Origin: Pseudomonas abietaniphila
Lineage (GTDB): Bacteria > Pseudomonadota > Gammaproteobacteria > Pseudomonadales > Pseudomonadaceae
Length of the DNA stretch: 64,000 nt
Reading direction: 5' to 3'
NCBI RefSeq assembly: GCF_900100795.1
Contig: NZ_FNCO01000016.1
Coordinates: 1-64,000 of the forward strand
How positions within the stretch are numbered: position 1 is the first letter of the stretch; each line of letters opens with the position of its first letter. The position numbers and the translations under genes were made by a program. Below are positions 51,851 through 61,014 of the stretch, piece by piece. A model generated the notes under the pieces. It saw only the letters and a program-made list of their open reading frames with translations, made no database searches and was not told the origin of the DNA.

Positions 51851-53236
51851 ATGGAAACCGTTTCCCAACGCCTGCCCGAACCTTCGGGTGCCGGGCAAGC
51901 CAGTTTTGAAGACCGCACCTACCGCAAAGTGATCTTGCGCATCCTCCCTGTCCTGCTGCTGTGCTACATGGCCGCGTACCTGGACCGCGTGAACATCGGC
52001 TTCGCCAAGCTGGATATGCTCAACGACCTGCAATTCAGCAACACCATCTACGCCTTGGGCGCGAGCATGTTCTTCTGGGGTTACTTCCTCTTCGAAGTGC
52101 CGAGCAATCTGTTGCTGCATCGCTTCGGCGCGCGTATGTGGATTGCCCGGATCATGCTCACTTGGGCCATCGTCTCCATGGCCGTGGCGTTCACCGTACC
52201 GCTGGCGAAGTTCTTTCACATCGAATCGGAAACCATGTTCTACGTGCTGCGCTTCTTGCTCGGCATCTGTGAGGCAGGGTTCTTTCCAGGCGTGATCCTT
52301 TACCTCAATTACTGGTTTCCGACCCGCCGTCAAAGCCGTGTCCTGTCGGGTTTCCTGATGGCGATGCCGATCAGCCTGACGCTGGGCGGCGTGATTTCCG
52401 GCTGGCTGATGACCCGAATGCAAGGCGTGCAGGGCATGGCCTGCTGGCAATGGTTGCTGATCATCGAAGGCATCCCCTCGGTCATCATGGCGTTCGTGGT
52501 GCTGGCGTTCATGGCCAACAACGTTGATTCGGCCAAATGGCTGTCGCCCGAAGAGAAAGCCATGCTCAAGGCCAATCTGGAGACCGACAGCAAAGGCAAG
52601 GCGTCGAACCTGCGCGAGGTATTCTTCAATGGCCGCGTGTGGCTGTTGGTGCTGATCCTGCTGACGTTCAACACCGGGTTCTATGGCCTGGCGTTCTGGA
52701 TGCCGTCGATCATCAAAAGCGCAGGTATTTCGAACCCGCTGGACATCGGTCTGCTGACCGCCATTCCGTACGGCATTGCGGTTATCGCCATGACCCTCAA
52801 TGCGCGGCATTCGAACAAGACCGGCGAGCGTCGTCTGCACGCAGCGATCCCGGCGATCATCGGCGGCATTGGCCTGATCCTCAGTGCGTATTTCGCCAAC
52901 AACGTGGTGCTGTCGATCATCTTCCTCAGCGTTTCCGCCTCGGGCGTGTTGAGCCTGATGCCGATCTACTGGACGTTGCCGGGCACGGTGTTGTCTGGCG
53001 TTGCGGCAGCGGCGGGCATCGGCATGATCAACGCCATCGGCAACTTGTCCGGTTTCACCGGCTCGATGATCACCGCTATGGCCGAGAACCTGACTGGCAA
53101 CATCAATAACGGCACCTACGTGCTGGGGGCGTGCCTGTTTGTCAGCGCGGGGCTGATTCTGTCGATTCCCAAAGCGATGCTGGGCAATCACAAGGTCGAC
53201 ACGGCAGTGCCTGCAGGACAACTCTCACAAGCCTGA
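51851..53236 (+). CDS. MFS transporter, anion:cation symporter family
   Basis: 461 aa from ATG 51851 with GGAGG 9 bases before. Twelve membrane helices; MAAYLDRVNIGFAKLDML carries the typical LDRVNIGxA signature of sugar-acid and organic-anion (ACS) carriers. It is the likely importer for the aldonic acid degraded by the dehydratase and FAH-family enzyme, and two operator-like sites precede it. A perfect 28-base hairpin follows 29 bases after the stop. Confidence 0.92.
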   Translation: METVSQRLPEPSGAGQASFEDRTYRKVILRILPVLLLCYMAAYLDRVNIGFAKLDMLNDLQFSNTIYALGASMFFWGYFLFEVPSNLLLHRFGARMWIARIMLTWAIVSMAVAFTVPLAKFFHIESETMFYVLRFLLGICEAGFFPGVILYLNYWFPTRRQSRVLSGFLMAMPISLTLGGVISGWLMTRMQGVQGMACWQWLLIIEGIPSVIMAFVVLAFMANNVDSAKWLSPEEKAMLKANLETDSKGKASNLREVFFNGRVWLLVLILLTFNTGFYGLAFWMPSIIKSAGISNPLDIGLLTAIPYGIAVIAMTLNARHSNKTGERRLHAAIPAIIGGIGLILSAYFANNVVLSIIFLSVSASGVLSLMPIYWTLPGTVLSGVAAAAGIGMINAIGNLSGFTGSMITAMAENLTGNINNGTYVLGACLFVSAGLILSIPKAMLGNHKVDTAVPAGQLSQA

Positions 53237-53264
53237 CCGGGAAAGGCCGGACAACACAGACTCC

Positions 53265-53292
53265 TGTGGGAGCGAGCTTGCTCGCTCCCACA
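53265..53292. repeat. Perfect REP hairpin
   Basis: A 13-bp stem TGTGGGAGCGAGC with a TT loop and no mismatches, 29 bases after the MFS stop. It may also slow transcription or protect the mRNA end; no T-tract follows. Confidence 0.82.
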
Positions 53293-53503
53293 GCACTTGC
53301 CACCGGTTGGCGAGAACGTTAAGCACCGACATTTTCTCGACATCTGCCATCGCCATCCGCGATGGCAAGCTCGCCAATGCCTGATATACGCCCCCGCCTC
53401 TGACTCCTAACATCGGTCGCAATGACCAACCGTTCGCCGACTGCGCGTCATGCCGTCGACCGGGTTTCCAAAAATAATAAGTTGAGTCCCACGAGGTTTC
53501 CCC

Positions 53504-54823
53504 ATGAAAACCCTTGCTGCCGGGCCCGCGCCCGTTTCTGCGCCTCTGGATGGCAGTGCTCAGCTGAGCACCGGCCAGCGTTACGCTACTTTGGGCGGCT
53601 CTTGGGCCGCTTGGCTGTTCGACGCGCTGGATGCCACCGTCTTCGGCTTCGTCCTGCTGGCCATCGCCAAAACCTTTTCTGTCGGCCTGGGCGATGTCGT
53701 ATCGACCGTGGCCTGGTTTCTGCTGGCAACCGGTATCGGCGGCTTCTTCCTCGGGAACATCTCCGACAAGATCGGCCGCAAGAAGACCATGATGCTGTCG
53801 GTGTTCGTCTATGGCACCGGCACTTTGCTCTGCGGGTTTGCCGACAGCCTGTGGCAACTGAACCTGTTCCGTTTCTGCGTCGGGATTGCGGTCGGTGGGC
53901 TGTGGTCTGCCGCGGCTGCGCTGGTGTCGGAAATCTGGCCGCCTGCCGGTCGCGCCAAAGCCTTCGCCGTGATGCAAACCGGCTGGTCGGGTGGCGGTTT
54001 GCTCGCCGCGATTTTTGCCTGGAGCTTCCTCGACAGCAGCAACCCTGAGTCCTGGCGCACGCTGTTCATCTACGCGTCGATCCCGGCCTACTTCACCCTC
54101 GTGTTCATCTGGCTGTTCGTCAAAGAGTCGCCTGTCTGGCTGGCGAACCGCGAGTTCATGCGTCGCAACACCGACAAGGGGCGGCTGATGGAAATCTTCA
54201 GCCCGCAGTACCGAAAAGTGACCCTGCTGGGCCTGAGCATTTCGGTGCTCGGCATGTACGGCTACTGGATCATCACCACCTTCATGCCGGCCTATCTGCA
54301 GAACATTCTGAACGTGCGCATCGATCAGGCGCCGGTGTTTGTCATCTGGATCGGCATTGGTGCCACCATCGGTTATCTGGCCTACGGCTATCTGGCAGAA
54401 GCCGTCGGACGCCGCCTGTCATTTGCGATCTTCTTTGGCGGCATGGCGATCATGGTGCCGGTGTTTTCCTACTCCGCGACCCTGATGCCGCTGACAGACG
54501 GCAAGCTGATGTTCACCACCCAGAACATCATCATGCTGGGCTCTCTGGCTGCACTTCTGGGCTTCTTCACCGGTTACTTCAGCGGCTTCGGCGCGTGGTA
54601 TTCGGAACTGTTCCCCACCAGCATCCGCTCCACCGCGTCGGGCTTCTGTTTCAACTTCGGCCGGGTGGGCGCCATTGTCGGGATCAAGCTGGTCCCCGTG
54701 CTGATCCCGCTTATCGGCTTCACCGCCACGATTTCTCTTGCCTCCGTTTCCTACGCCATTGCCGCCGTCATGGTGTTCACGCTGCAGGAAACCAAAGGCG
54801 TTCAACTCACCAGCGGCAACTGA
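53504..54823 (+). CDS. MFS transporter, aromatic/organic acid type
   Basis: 439 aa. ATG 53504 follows GAGGTTTCCCC. Helices and the motif GGFFLGNISDKIGRKKTMML are those of the NanT/ShiA-like sugar-acid and organic-acid symporters; GYWIITTFMPAYLQNILNVR lies in helix 7. It sits 22 bases before the maleate isomerase-like gene, so it probably carries the substrate of that enzyme, perhaps a dicarboxylate. Confidence 0.9.
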   Translation: MKTLAAGPAPVSAPLDGSAQLSTGQRYATLGGSWAAWLFDALDATVFGFVLLAIAKTFSVGLGDVVSTVAWFLLATGIGGFFLGNISDKIGRKKTMMLSVFVYGTGTLLCGFADSLWQLNLFRFCVGIAVGGLWSAAAALVSEIWPPAGRAKAFAVMQTGWSGGGLLAAIFAWSFLDSSNPESWRTLFIYASIPAYFTLVFIWLFVKESPVWLANREFMRRNTDKGRLMEIFSPQYRKVTLLGLSISVLGMYGYWIITTFMPAYLQNILNVRIDQAPVFVIWIGIGATIGYLAYGYLAEAVGRRLSFAIFFGGMAIMVPVFSYSATLMPLTDGKLMFTTQNIIMLGSLAALLGFFTGYFSGFGAWYSELFPTSIRSTASGFCFNFGRVGAIVGIKLVPVLIPLIGFTATISLASVSYAIAAVMVFTLQETKGVQLTSGN

Positions 54824-54845
54824 TCTGCATCTAGAGGACAGCCCC

Positions 54846-55598
54846 ATGAAAAACTTTCGAATCGGCCAAATCGTTCCAAGCTCCAACACCACCATGGAAA
54901 CCGAAATTCCGGCGATGCTGACCTCGCGTTACTCGCTGTTTCCGGAAGAGCACTTCACGTTCCATTCGTCGCGCATGCGCATGATGCACGTGAGCCCCGA
55001 AGAGCTGAAGAAGATGGACATCGACAGCGACCGTTGCGCGCTGGAACTGAGCGATGCACGCGTGGACGTCATGGCCTACGCCTGCCTGGTGGCGATCATG
55101 TGCCAGGGCGCGGGTTACCACAAAGTCTCGCAGGACCGTCTGGGCAAGACCGTGGTTTCCAACAAGTCGAACGCTCCAGTGCTGAGTTCTGCGGGTGCGT
55201 TGATCGACAGCCTGAACATGCTCAACTACAAGAAAATTTCGATCATCACCCCGTACATGAAGCCCCTGACCCAACAGGTCATCGACTACATCGAAGCGGC
55301 GGGTATCGAAGTGGTCGACTCCATCAGCCTGGAAGTGTCCGACAACCTCGAAGTCGGTCGTCTGGACCCGATGAATCTGGTGGCCCACGCCGATAAGTTG
55401 AACATCGGTCAGGCCGATGGGGTGGTGCTGTCGTGCTGCGTGCAGATGCCTTCGCTGCCCGCGATCCAGGTCGTACAGGATCGTCTCGACAAGCCGGTGC
55501 TGTCGGCGTCGGTGGCGACGGTTTACCAGATGCTGAAAACACTGGGCCTCACCGCTCAGGTGCCAAACGCCGGGCATCTGCTGTCTGGTCAGTTCTGA
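54846..55598 (+). CDS. Maleate cis-trans isomerase family (Asp/Glu racemase superfamily)
   Basis: 250 aa, the usual length for maleate isomerases. VPSSNTTMETEIPAML is the substrate-binding start. The two catalytic Cys fit YACLVAIMC (Cys80) and VVLSCCVQMPS (about Cys197-198), one on each domain. Maleate isomerases make fumarate from maleate, the last step in nicotinate-type degradation; arylmalonate decarboxylase is a related possibility. Its MFS gene is upstream and its LysR gene downstream. Confidence 0.88.
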   Translation: MKNFRIGQIVPSSNTTMETEIPAMLTSRYSLFPEEHFTFHSSRMRMMHVSPEELKKMDIDSDRCALELSDARVDVMAYACLVAIMCQGAGYHKVSQDRLGKTVVSNKSNAPVLSSAGALIDSLNMLNYKKISIITPYMKPLTQQVIDYIEAAGIEVVDSISLEVSDNLEVGRLDPMNLVAHADKLNIGQADGVVLSCCVQMPSLPAIQVVQDRLDKPVLSASVATVYQMLKTLGLTAQVPNAGHLLSGQF

Positions 55599-55656
55599 GT
55601 CGATGAATGACGGGGTACTATGGCGGCCATTCTGGCCAGCACGCCCGGTACCTCAC

Positions 55657-56538
55657 ATGAAGCTCGATCCCGTCTCGTTGCGCCTCTTCGTCAGCGTTGT
55701 CGAAGAAGGCACCATCGCTGCCGCCGCCAAGCGTGAACACATCGCGGCGGCCGCGGTGAGCAAGCGGCTCAGCGAGCTGGAAGAGCTGCTCGATTCAAAA
55801 CTGCTCAACCGCACCAACAAAGGCATCACGCCGACCGATGCCGGCCTGTCGTTGCTGTTCATGGCTCGCAGCGCGCTGAACAACCTCAATGAAATCGTCG
55901 TGCAGATGCGCGATTACTCCCACGGGCGTCGCGGGTCGGTGCACGTGCTGGCGAACATTTCGGCGATCACGCAGTTCATGCCGGGGCTGATCAAGTCGTT
56001 CATGGCGCTCTACCCGCTGATCAACGTCAGCCTGCAAGAGCAGCAAAGCCTGGCGATCACCAAGGCCGTGGCGGAAAACCGCGCCGACATCGGCATCTTT
56101 ACGCGTCTGCCCCATGGCGCTGACATCGAAGTGTTCCCGTTTCGCACCGACCGACTGGTGTTGCTGGTGCCCAACGATCATCCCTTGGCCGGGCGCACGT
56201 CGCTCACCTTCAACGAAACGCTCGACCACGAATACGTCACCCTGCGCAGCGGCACGCACCTCAATTTTCAGCTGATCAAAGCCGCCAATGACATGGGCCG
56301 CTCGCTGAAAATCCGTATGGAAGTCTCCAGCTATGACGCGTTGTGCCTGATGGTTCAGGCGGGCGTTGGCATCGGCATCATGCCGGCGGGCAGCGTGGAG
56401 ATTTACAAAATGGACGGCGCGACTGCCGTGCCCTTGAACGAAGACTGGGCCAGTCGCGAACTCAGCGTTTGCGTAAGGTCCAGGGCGGGTTTGTCCACGG
56501 CCGCGCAGCTGTTTCTGGACCATCTGCTCGCGGGTTGA
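55657..56538 (+). CDS. LysR-family regulator of the maleate module
   Basis: 293 aa from ATG 55657 (frame open from 55603). The HTH LRLFVSVVEEGTIAAAAKREHIAAAAVSKRLSELEELLDSKLLNRTNKGI is followed by an effector domain with VLANISAITQFMPGLIKSF. It lies 58 bases after the isomerase gene on the same strand, unlike the common divergent layout. It may control the MFS-isomerase pair. Confidence 0.9.
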   Translation: MKLDPVSLRLFVSVVEEGTIAAAAKREHIAAAAVSKRLSELEELLDSKLLNRTNKGITPTDAGLSLLFMARSALNNLNEIVVQMRDYSHGRRGSVHVLANISAITQFMPGLIKSFMALYPLINVSLQEQQSLAITKAVAENRADIGIFTRLPHGADIEVFPFRTDRLVLLVPNDHPLAGRTSLTFNETLDHEYVTLRSGTHLNFQLIKAANDMGRSLKIRMEVSSYDALCLMVQAGVGIGIMPAGSVEIYKMDGATAVPLNEDWASRELSVCVRSRAGLSTAAQLFLDHLLAG

Positions 56539-56550
56539 TGCACCTCATTG

Positions 56551-56575
56551 TCGGAGCGCGCTTGCCCGCGATCGC
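56551..56575 (+). repeat. Single REP unit
   Basis: TCGGAGCGCGCTTGCCCGCG 13 bases after the LysR stop, with no facing partner before the next element. Confidence 0.7.
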
Positions 56576-56616
56576 GGCGTGTCTGAATCGAATAGGTCGT
56601 GACACACCGCAATTCC

Positions 56617-56705
56617 TGTAGGAGCCGGCTTGCTGGCGAACACGGTGAAACAGACACACTAATGGTGATTGACGGATCGCGTTCGCCAGCGAGCTGGCTC
56701 CTGCA
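56617..56705. repeat. REP inverted pair (GGAGCCGGCTTGCTGGC type)
   Basis: TGTAGGAGCCGGCTTGCTGGC faces GCCAGCGAGCTGGCTCCTGCA between the convergent LysR and glycosyltransferase genes. A third REP sequence class. Confidence 0.82.
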
Positions 56706-56725
56706 AGGCGGGGCAGGCCTCGCCA

Positions 56726-57550
56726 TCACTTCGGGTCATACCCGCCGCAGCACGCCCGCACCAACACCGCCAACACCGCCAGATTACCTTTTACGCCGCT
56801 GATCTTGGTCGGCACGTCGCCCTGTGGATACCGCCTGACCGTCGGCAGTTCTAGGCAGCGATAACGCAGCCTTGGCGCCCTGTACGAGAGATACGCCAGC
56901 AGTTCATAGGTCATGAACACATCGCGAAACAGAGCGATGCGCGGGTCGAGCAGCATCTTGCGGCTGTAGGCGCGAAAGCCCTGTGTGGTGTCGGTCCAGT
57001 CGAAACCCGAGGCCAGACTGAGCATCGGGGCGTGTATGAACCGGATCGCGATGTCGCGGGATTTCGGCGTGTTTTCCGCCACGCCACCCGCGAGAAAACG
57101 CGAGGCCTGAACAAAATCCACGCCCTGTTGCAGCGCCTCGATGAAGTGCGGAATCGCCTTCGGATCGTCCTTGTCGTTGCCGTCGATGGTGACGATGCCC
57201 TCGTAGCCCTGATCGAGGGCGAAGGCATAGGCGCATCGCAGCTGCGCGCTGAGTTTGCCCGGCGACGTCTTCACCAGCAGGCCACGCACGCCTGTCACCA
57301 TGAGCATGTCGTGGGCGAGTGAACCGTCGGAGCTGCCGCCGTCGACGATGATGATGTCCGCCAACTGATAGATCGACAGCGCAGCCATGCGCGCAAGCAG
57401 GCTGACAATGCGCTCGCCTTCGTTGATCACCGGAATGACCACGCAATAGGAGTGCGTGCGGCCCAGCCACAAGGGCGTCTCGAAGTAAGGGACCTGCCGG
57501 GACAGTTTGGTCAGTGTCGGTCGTCCGGGAGAGAAGGTTGTGTCAGTCAT
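56726..57550 (-). CDS. GT2 glycosyltransferase (last gene of surface-sugar operon)
   Basis: 274 aa. VVIPVINEGERIVSLLARM, ADIIIVDGGSSDGS and IDGNDKDDP fit the nucleotide-sugar-binding GT-A fold of family 2 (DPM1-like group). No clear transmembrane helix follows the catalytic domain. Its start overlaps the EamA-like stop by one base, so it belongs to the leftward operon. Confidence 0.88.
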   Translation of the reverse strand: MTDTTFSPGRPTLTKLSRQVPYFETPLWLGRTHSYCVVIPVINEGERIVSLLARMAALSIYQLADIIIVDGGSSDGSLAHDMLMVTGVRGLLVKTSPGKLSAQLRCAYAFALDQGYEGIVTIDGNDKDDPKAIPHFIEALQQGVDFVQASRFLAGGVAENTPKSRDIAIRFIHAPMLSLASGFDWTDTTQGFRAYSRKMLLDPRIALFRDVFMTYELLAYLSYRAPRLRYRCLELPTVRRYPQGDVPTKISGVKGNLAVLAVLVRACCGGYDPK

Positions 57551-57906
57551 CAGGCCACCCGCGCAGTGATCAGGGCGACGCCCGCGATCACCAGCAAGAT
57601 GCCGGCCGCTGTCGTCCAGTAGAAGGTTTCACGAAAAATCAGGATTGAAGAACAGGCCACCGCAGCCACGGCACCGGCGGTCAGCACCGGGTGAGCGATG
57701 TTCAGCGGCAAGCGGGCGAGGGCGGCGGCGTAGAGCAGAAACGCTGTGCCGTACAGGCCAAGGCCGACCCAGAACGGCCAGTTGCCCAGGGCCTCCAGCG
57801 GCGCGGTGAGTGAAGGAAGCCGACGCGGCGGCATCATCGCCATCTTCACCAGCACGCTGGCGGACGCGTTGGAAAGAATCCCCAAAATCAGAATGGCCCA
57901 TTTCAT
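57550..57906 (-). CDS. Small EamA/SMR-type four-helix membrane protein
   Basis: 118 aa with four predicted helices (about 2-21, 45-63, 69-90, 98-115). It has ILGILSNASASVLVKMAM in the first and FRETFYWTTAAGILLVIAGVALI in the last, the ArnE/ArnF- and SMR-like half-transporter pattern. In Arn and Gtr systems a small four-helix protein flips a lipid-linked sugar, and that is the likely role here. Overlaps its neighbours by 1 and 4 bases. Confidence 0.8.
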   Translation of the reverse strand: MKWAILILGILSNASASVLVKMAMMPPRRLPSLTAPLEALGNWPFWVGLGLYGTAFLLYAAALARLPLNIAHPVLTAGAVAAVACSSILIFRETFYWTTAAGILLVIAGVALITARVA

Positions 57907-58739
57907 CGCAGCATCCCCCAGGCTTCTGCACGGTAATGCTGGATGGCCACATTCAATGCACGCTCGATGGTGTCCAGATGCGGTTCGACCCGGTTAGGCA
58001 GCATTTCGATGCTGACCACGTGATCCGGCAGGTAGCGGCTGATGGCCTCTGCCATGTCGACGTGTGCGGTATCGCCGTCGCCGAGTGTCAGAAGATCCCG
58101 CTCGCTGGCGTGCACATGGCCGATCAGGTCAGCGTCATCTTTCAGCACGGCGAAAGGATCTTCGCCATTGATCGTCAGGGAACCCGTGTCCAGTTGCATG
58201 AGGATGTTCGGGTGATCGACCTCGCGCACGACCTGCGCGGTCGACGGGCTGTTGGTCATGAAGTTGGCGCCGTAACATTCGGGGTTCGGCTCCAGACAGA
58301 ATGCCAGCGCGTAATCCTGAGCGATGTCGCCGAGCGCGCGAAAGAACGTCACCGCGATGTCCTGGGCTTCCCGATCGCTCAGGCCGCTGCGGTCCCGGTT
58401 CTTCGGCGAGCCAAACACCAATCGGGTGGCGCCCAGTCCGGCACCGATCCGACAGACTTCATTCAAATGTTGCAGCATCGACGCCTGACTGGCGGCGCAA
58501 CCGAACACGTTTAACCCCTGGGTGCCAAACAGCAACGCTTGCATGCCGGTGATGCCGATTCCACGGTCCGCCCACACGTCACGCACCTCCGCGATCTGGC
58601 TCTTGGTTGTCGCCACTGGGTCAGGGAAGTATTTGCCCGGCGCGACATCGATGGCATCGACGCCGTAGCGCTTGAGCAATGCGGCGATGACCTCGTCCTC
58701 GACGATGTCCCAGGCAATGTTGGAGATGGCCAGCCTCAT
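57903..58739 (-). CDS. Sugar phosphate isomerase/epimerase (AP-endonuclease-2 type TIM barrel)
   Basis: 278 aa. It has the layout of the xylose-isomerase-like TIM barrel: LAISNIAWDIVEDEVIAALLKRYGVDAIDVAP at the start, CLEPNPECYGANFMTN (metal Glu), QLDTGSLTINGEDP and GHVHASE. It likely isomerises or epimerises a sugar feeding the glycosylation operon. Overlaps by 4 bases at both ends. Confidence 0.85.
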   Translation of the reverse strand: MRLAISNIAWDIVEDEVIAALLKRYGVDAIDVAPGKYFPDPVATTKSQIAEVRDVWADRGIGITGMQALLFGTQGLNVFGCAASQASMLQHLNEVCRIGAGLGATRLVFGSPKNRDRSGLSDREAQDIAVTFFRALGDIAQDYALAFCLEPNPECYGANFMTNSPSTAQVVREVDHPNILMQLDTGSLTINGEDPFAVLKDDADLIGHVHASERDLLTLGDGDTAHVDMAEAISRYLPDHVVSIEMLPNRVEPHLDTIERALNVAIQHYRAEAWGMLR

Positions 58740-59518
58740 GCTTTCGCTCCCATCGAGCGCGGTTCAGATTGCGCGTATGCGCGCACCGCCTGCAACGTTT
58801 CCCGGGCGCTGTACTGGTAACGGCCCCGGCCACCGAACAGCGCGGCATGACAGGTCTGCATGGAATACCGCGCGGCCATGACCCCGCGTACGTTGTCGAA
58901 CGGAACGCCGAACCCCTGCTCTGCAACTTCGGCGACCGTGATCGGCTCGGCGCACAGGTGGGCCAGGCTCAAGCCCGCATTCAGCGCGATCTGGATGTCG
59001 CTCGCGAGGTTGACCATCGGGTAAAACTGGAAGAGGCCGCGGCTGTCGATGGCCGTCAGATTGTTCTCGTTTAGGAAGTCAAAAATCACGTTCTTGCGCA
59101 GTCCCGGGCCAACCAGGCCCGGCAGACGCACGATCAGATAACGTGGGAAAAAGTCCTCGACGAAGCACTCCAGCAGGCGCCGATTCATGCCGTATGCATG
59201 CAGACCGACCTCATCCACGACCGAGTCCTCATCCACGCCGATGGGGGTATGGAACACGTCCACGGTGCTGATCAAGACAAAGGTCTTGCAGCGCACGGTT
59301 CGCAGATGATCGATCAGGTTCTCGATGCGTTTGCGATCGGCCTCGGGCTCACGATTGGCGATCCACTTCTGCGCCGAGGCGCCCGCACAGACCAGCGTGT
59401 CGAACGAGCGCCCTTCGATCTCGTGAATGTTGGTGGAGCGAAAGAGCGCGTCGAATCGCGCTTGACGCATCAGGGTCGAGCCGACAAAACCGGTGAAGCC
59501 GATCAGACCGTTGCTCAT
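58736..59518 (-). CDS. NAD-dependent epimerase-like (extended SDR) protein
   Basis: 260 aa from ATG 59518 (ATGA overlap with the GT-C stop; frame open to 59539). GFTGFVGSTLMRQ is a Rossmann loop, LISTVDVFHTPIGVDED is the Ser block and YGMNRRLLECF is the YxxxR site. The usual catalytic Lys is Arg, so the enzyme may be a modified reductase or epimerase. It presumably acts on the same sugar as its neighbours. Confidence 0.82.
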   Translation of the reverse strand: MSNGLIGFTGFVGSTLMRQARFDALFRSTNIHEIEGRSFDTLVCAGASAQKWIANREPEADRKRIENLIDHLRTVRCKTFVLISTVDVFHTPIGVDEDSVVDEVGLHAYGMNRRLLECFVEDFFPRYLIVRLPGLVGPGLRKNVIFDFLNENNLTAIDSRGLFQFYPMVNLASDIQIALNAGLSLAHLCAEPITVAEVAEQGFGVPFDNVRGVMAARYSMQTCHAALFGGRGRYQYSARETLQAVRAYAQSEPRSMGAKA

Positions 59519-61014
59519 AATTGCGCATCCAGCGGGCAATGCACCCGGATCAGTTGGGCGTTGTAGACGTAGAAATACGAGGTGTAGGTGCAGTTCAGTC
59601 GACTGATTTCGGCTTCCAGCGCCTTGCCTCGACCGCTGATGTCCTTGTCCAGATTGACGTGAGACACCAGCACGGAAAAATCCCTGGACGGCCGCTGCCG
59701 CAGCAGTTCGGCGAGCGAGTCCTGGTATTCGACCCTGCCCATGTTCGGGTCGCGGGGTTTGGTGATTTCGTCGTACACGCGCACGTACTGATGCTTGCTC
59801 AGACGCGGGTCCAGCAACGTGTAGTACTCCAGCGAGGGTTGGGCGTCGGGGTACACCAGAAACTCGGTGGGCGGCAGTTGTGCGACGTGCTCGTACAGCG
59901 CGTTGTTGTCGACGTATTCGTAGTTCACGCCCTTGAGGTTGTTGTAACAGGCCTTGCCGGCCTGCAGCGTCATCAGCGCCAGCAACACCAGACCCAACGC
60001 CTTGAGCGGGCGAGACGGGCTGGCGGTGAATTCCAGCACCGCGCAGCAGGCGAGGGTCATGCTGAATGGCACCAGCCAGACCACATGACGCGGGTAGGTC
60101 GCCGGATAGAACCCGACGATTCTGCCGACAATCACCACCATCAGAATGCCGATGAAAAACAGGTTCAGCGTGAACACGAAGCCGCGCCTATGGGTGAACA
60201 GCACCGCCACGTTGGCCACGGCGGACACCACCAGCAACGCCTTGCCGTACGCACCGAGAATTGCCTCCTTCAACACGCCCAGCGAGCCCAAGGGCGAAGT
60301 CGAGTAGTAATCGTCGTAGTTGCTCAACTGGTAGACCGTCAGGTACTTCATGTAGGCGTAAGACGCGACGACGATCATTGCCGAGGCGAAGAGCGCGGCC
60401 ATTGTCGCCTTGCCACGTTCATCCCACGGCCGAAACGCGAGCCGCAGAAACGCATAGACCAGCAGCGCACCCGATACGATCAGCGTCGAGAAGCCGAGCA
60501 CGCTCAGCAGCGCGGCCATCACGATTGGCCAATAGAGGTTGTCATGCTCCTCGGCCTGCCACAGCGCGAAGATCGCCAGAAAACTCACCGACACTTCCAG
60601 GAAGTAATGCTTGAGCTCGGTCAGAAACAGCCCCATCGAAAACGAGTGGCCGATCAGCGCCAACAGAAACACCACCGCGCCCCAGCGGTAACACCGAAAC
60701 ACGGCAAACATCGGCGCGATGAGTACGCACGACAGCGCCAGAACCGACAGCCGCAACGGCTCGATGTTGTAGTGAAACAGCCACATGATCCCTTTGAAAA
60801 ACAGCGACGCGAGCACCGGCTCGGCCTGATCGTAATACGGCAGGGGTTTGAGAAATTCGGCAGGGCTGCGCAAGGCGATGATGTCCTTGAGCAGCATGGC
60901 TTCGTCGATCCAGATCGAGCGCGTGGCGAGGGTCAGGAACAGGCTCGCCAGCACCGCGATTGCGAGGGGCAGGACGAGCGCCGGGGCGATACGCGGCAGG
61001 TCAAAAGACTTCAT
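59515..61014 (-). CDS. GT-C type membrane glycosyltransferase (GT39-like)
   Basis: 499 aa with about ten to eleven helices from residue 12 on. RSIWIDEAMLL near residue 32-42 has the conserved Asp-Glu of the GT-C catalytic loop, following the first helix. A C-terminal periplasmic domain of about 130 residues includes VYPDAQPSLEYYTLLDP. Such enzymes take sugar from a polyprenyl phosphate on the outer side. It starts 13 bases before the FAD oxidoreductase gene ends. Confidence 0.82.
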   Translation of the reverse strand: MKSFDLPRIAPALVLPLAIAVLASLFLTLATRSIWIDEAMLLKDIIALRSPAEFLKPLPYYDQAEPVLASLFFKGIMWLFHYNIEPLRLSVLALSCVLIAPMFAVFRCYRWGAVVFLLALIGHSFSMGLFLTELKHYFLEVSVSFLAIFALWQAEEHDNLYWPIVMAALLSVLGFSTLIVSGALLVYAFLRLAFRPWDERGKATMAALFASAMIVVASYAYMKYLTVYQLSNYDDYYSTSPLGSLGVLKEAILGAYGKALLVVSAVANVAVLFTHRRGFVFTLNLFFIGILMVVIVGRIVGFYPATYPRHVVWLVPFSMTLACCAVLEFTASPSRPLKALGLVLLALMTLQAGKACYNNLKGVNYEYVDNNALYEHVAQLPPTEFLVYPDAQPSLEYYTLLDPRLSKHQYVRVYDEITKPRDPNMGRVEYQDSLAELLRQRPSRDFSVLVSHVNLDKDISGRGKALEAEISRLNCTYTSYFYVYNAQLIRVHCPLDAQL

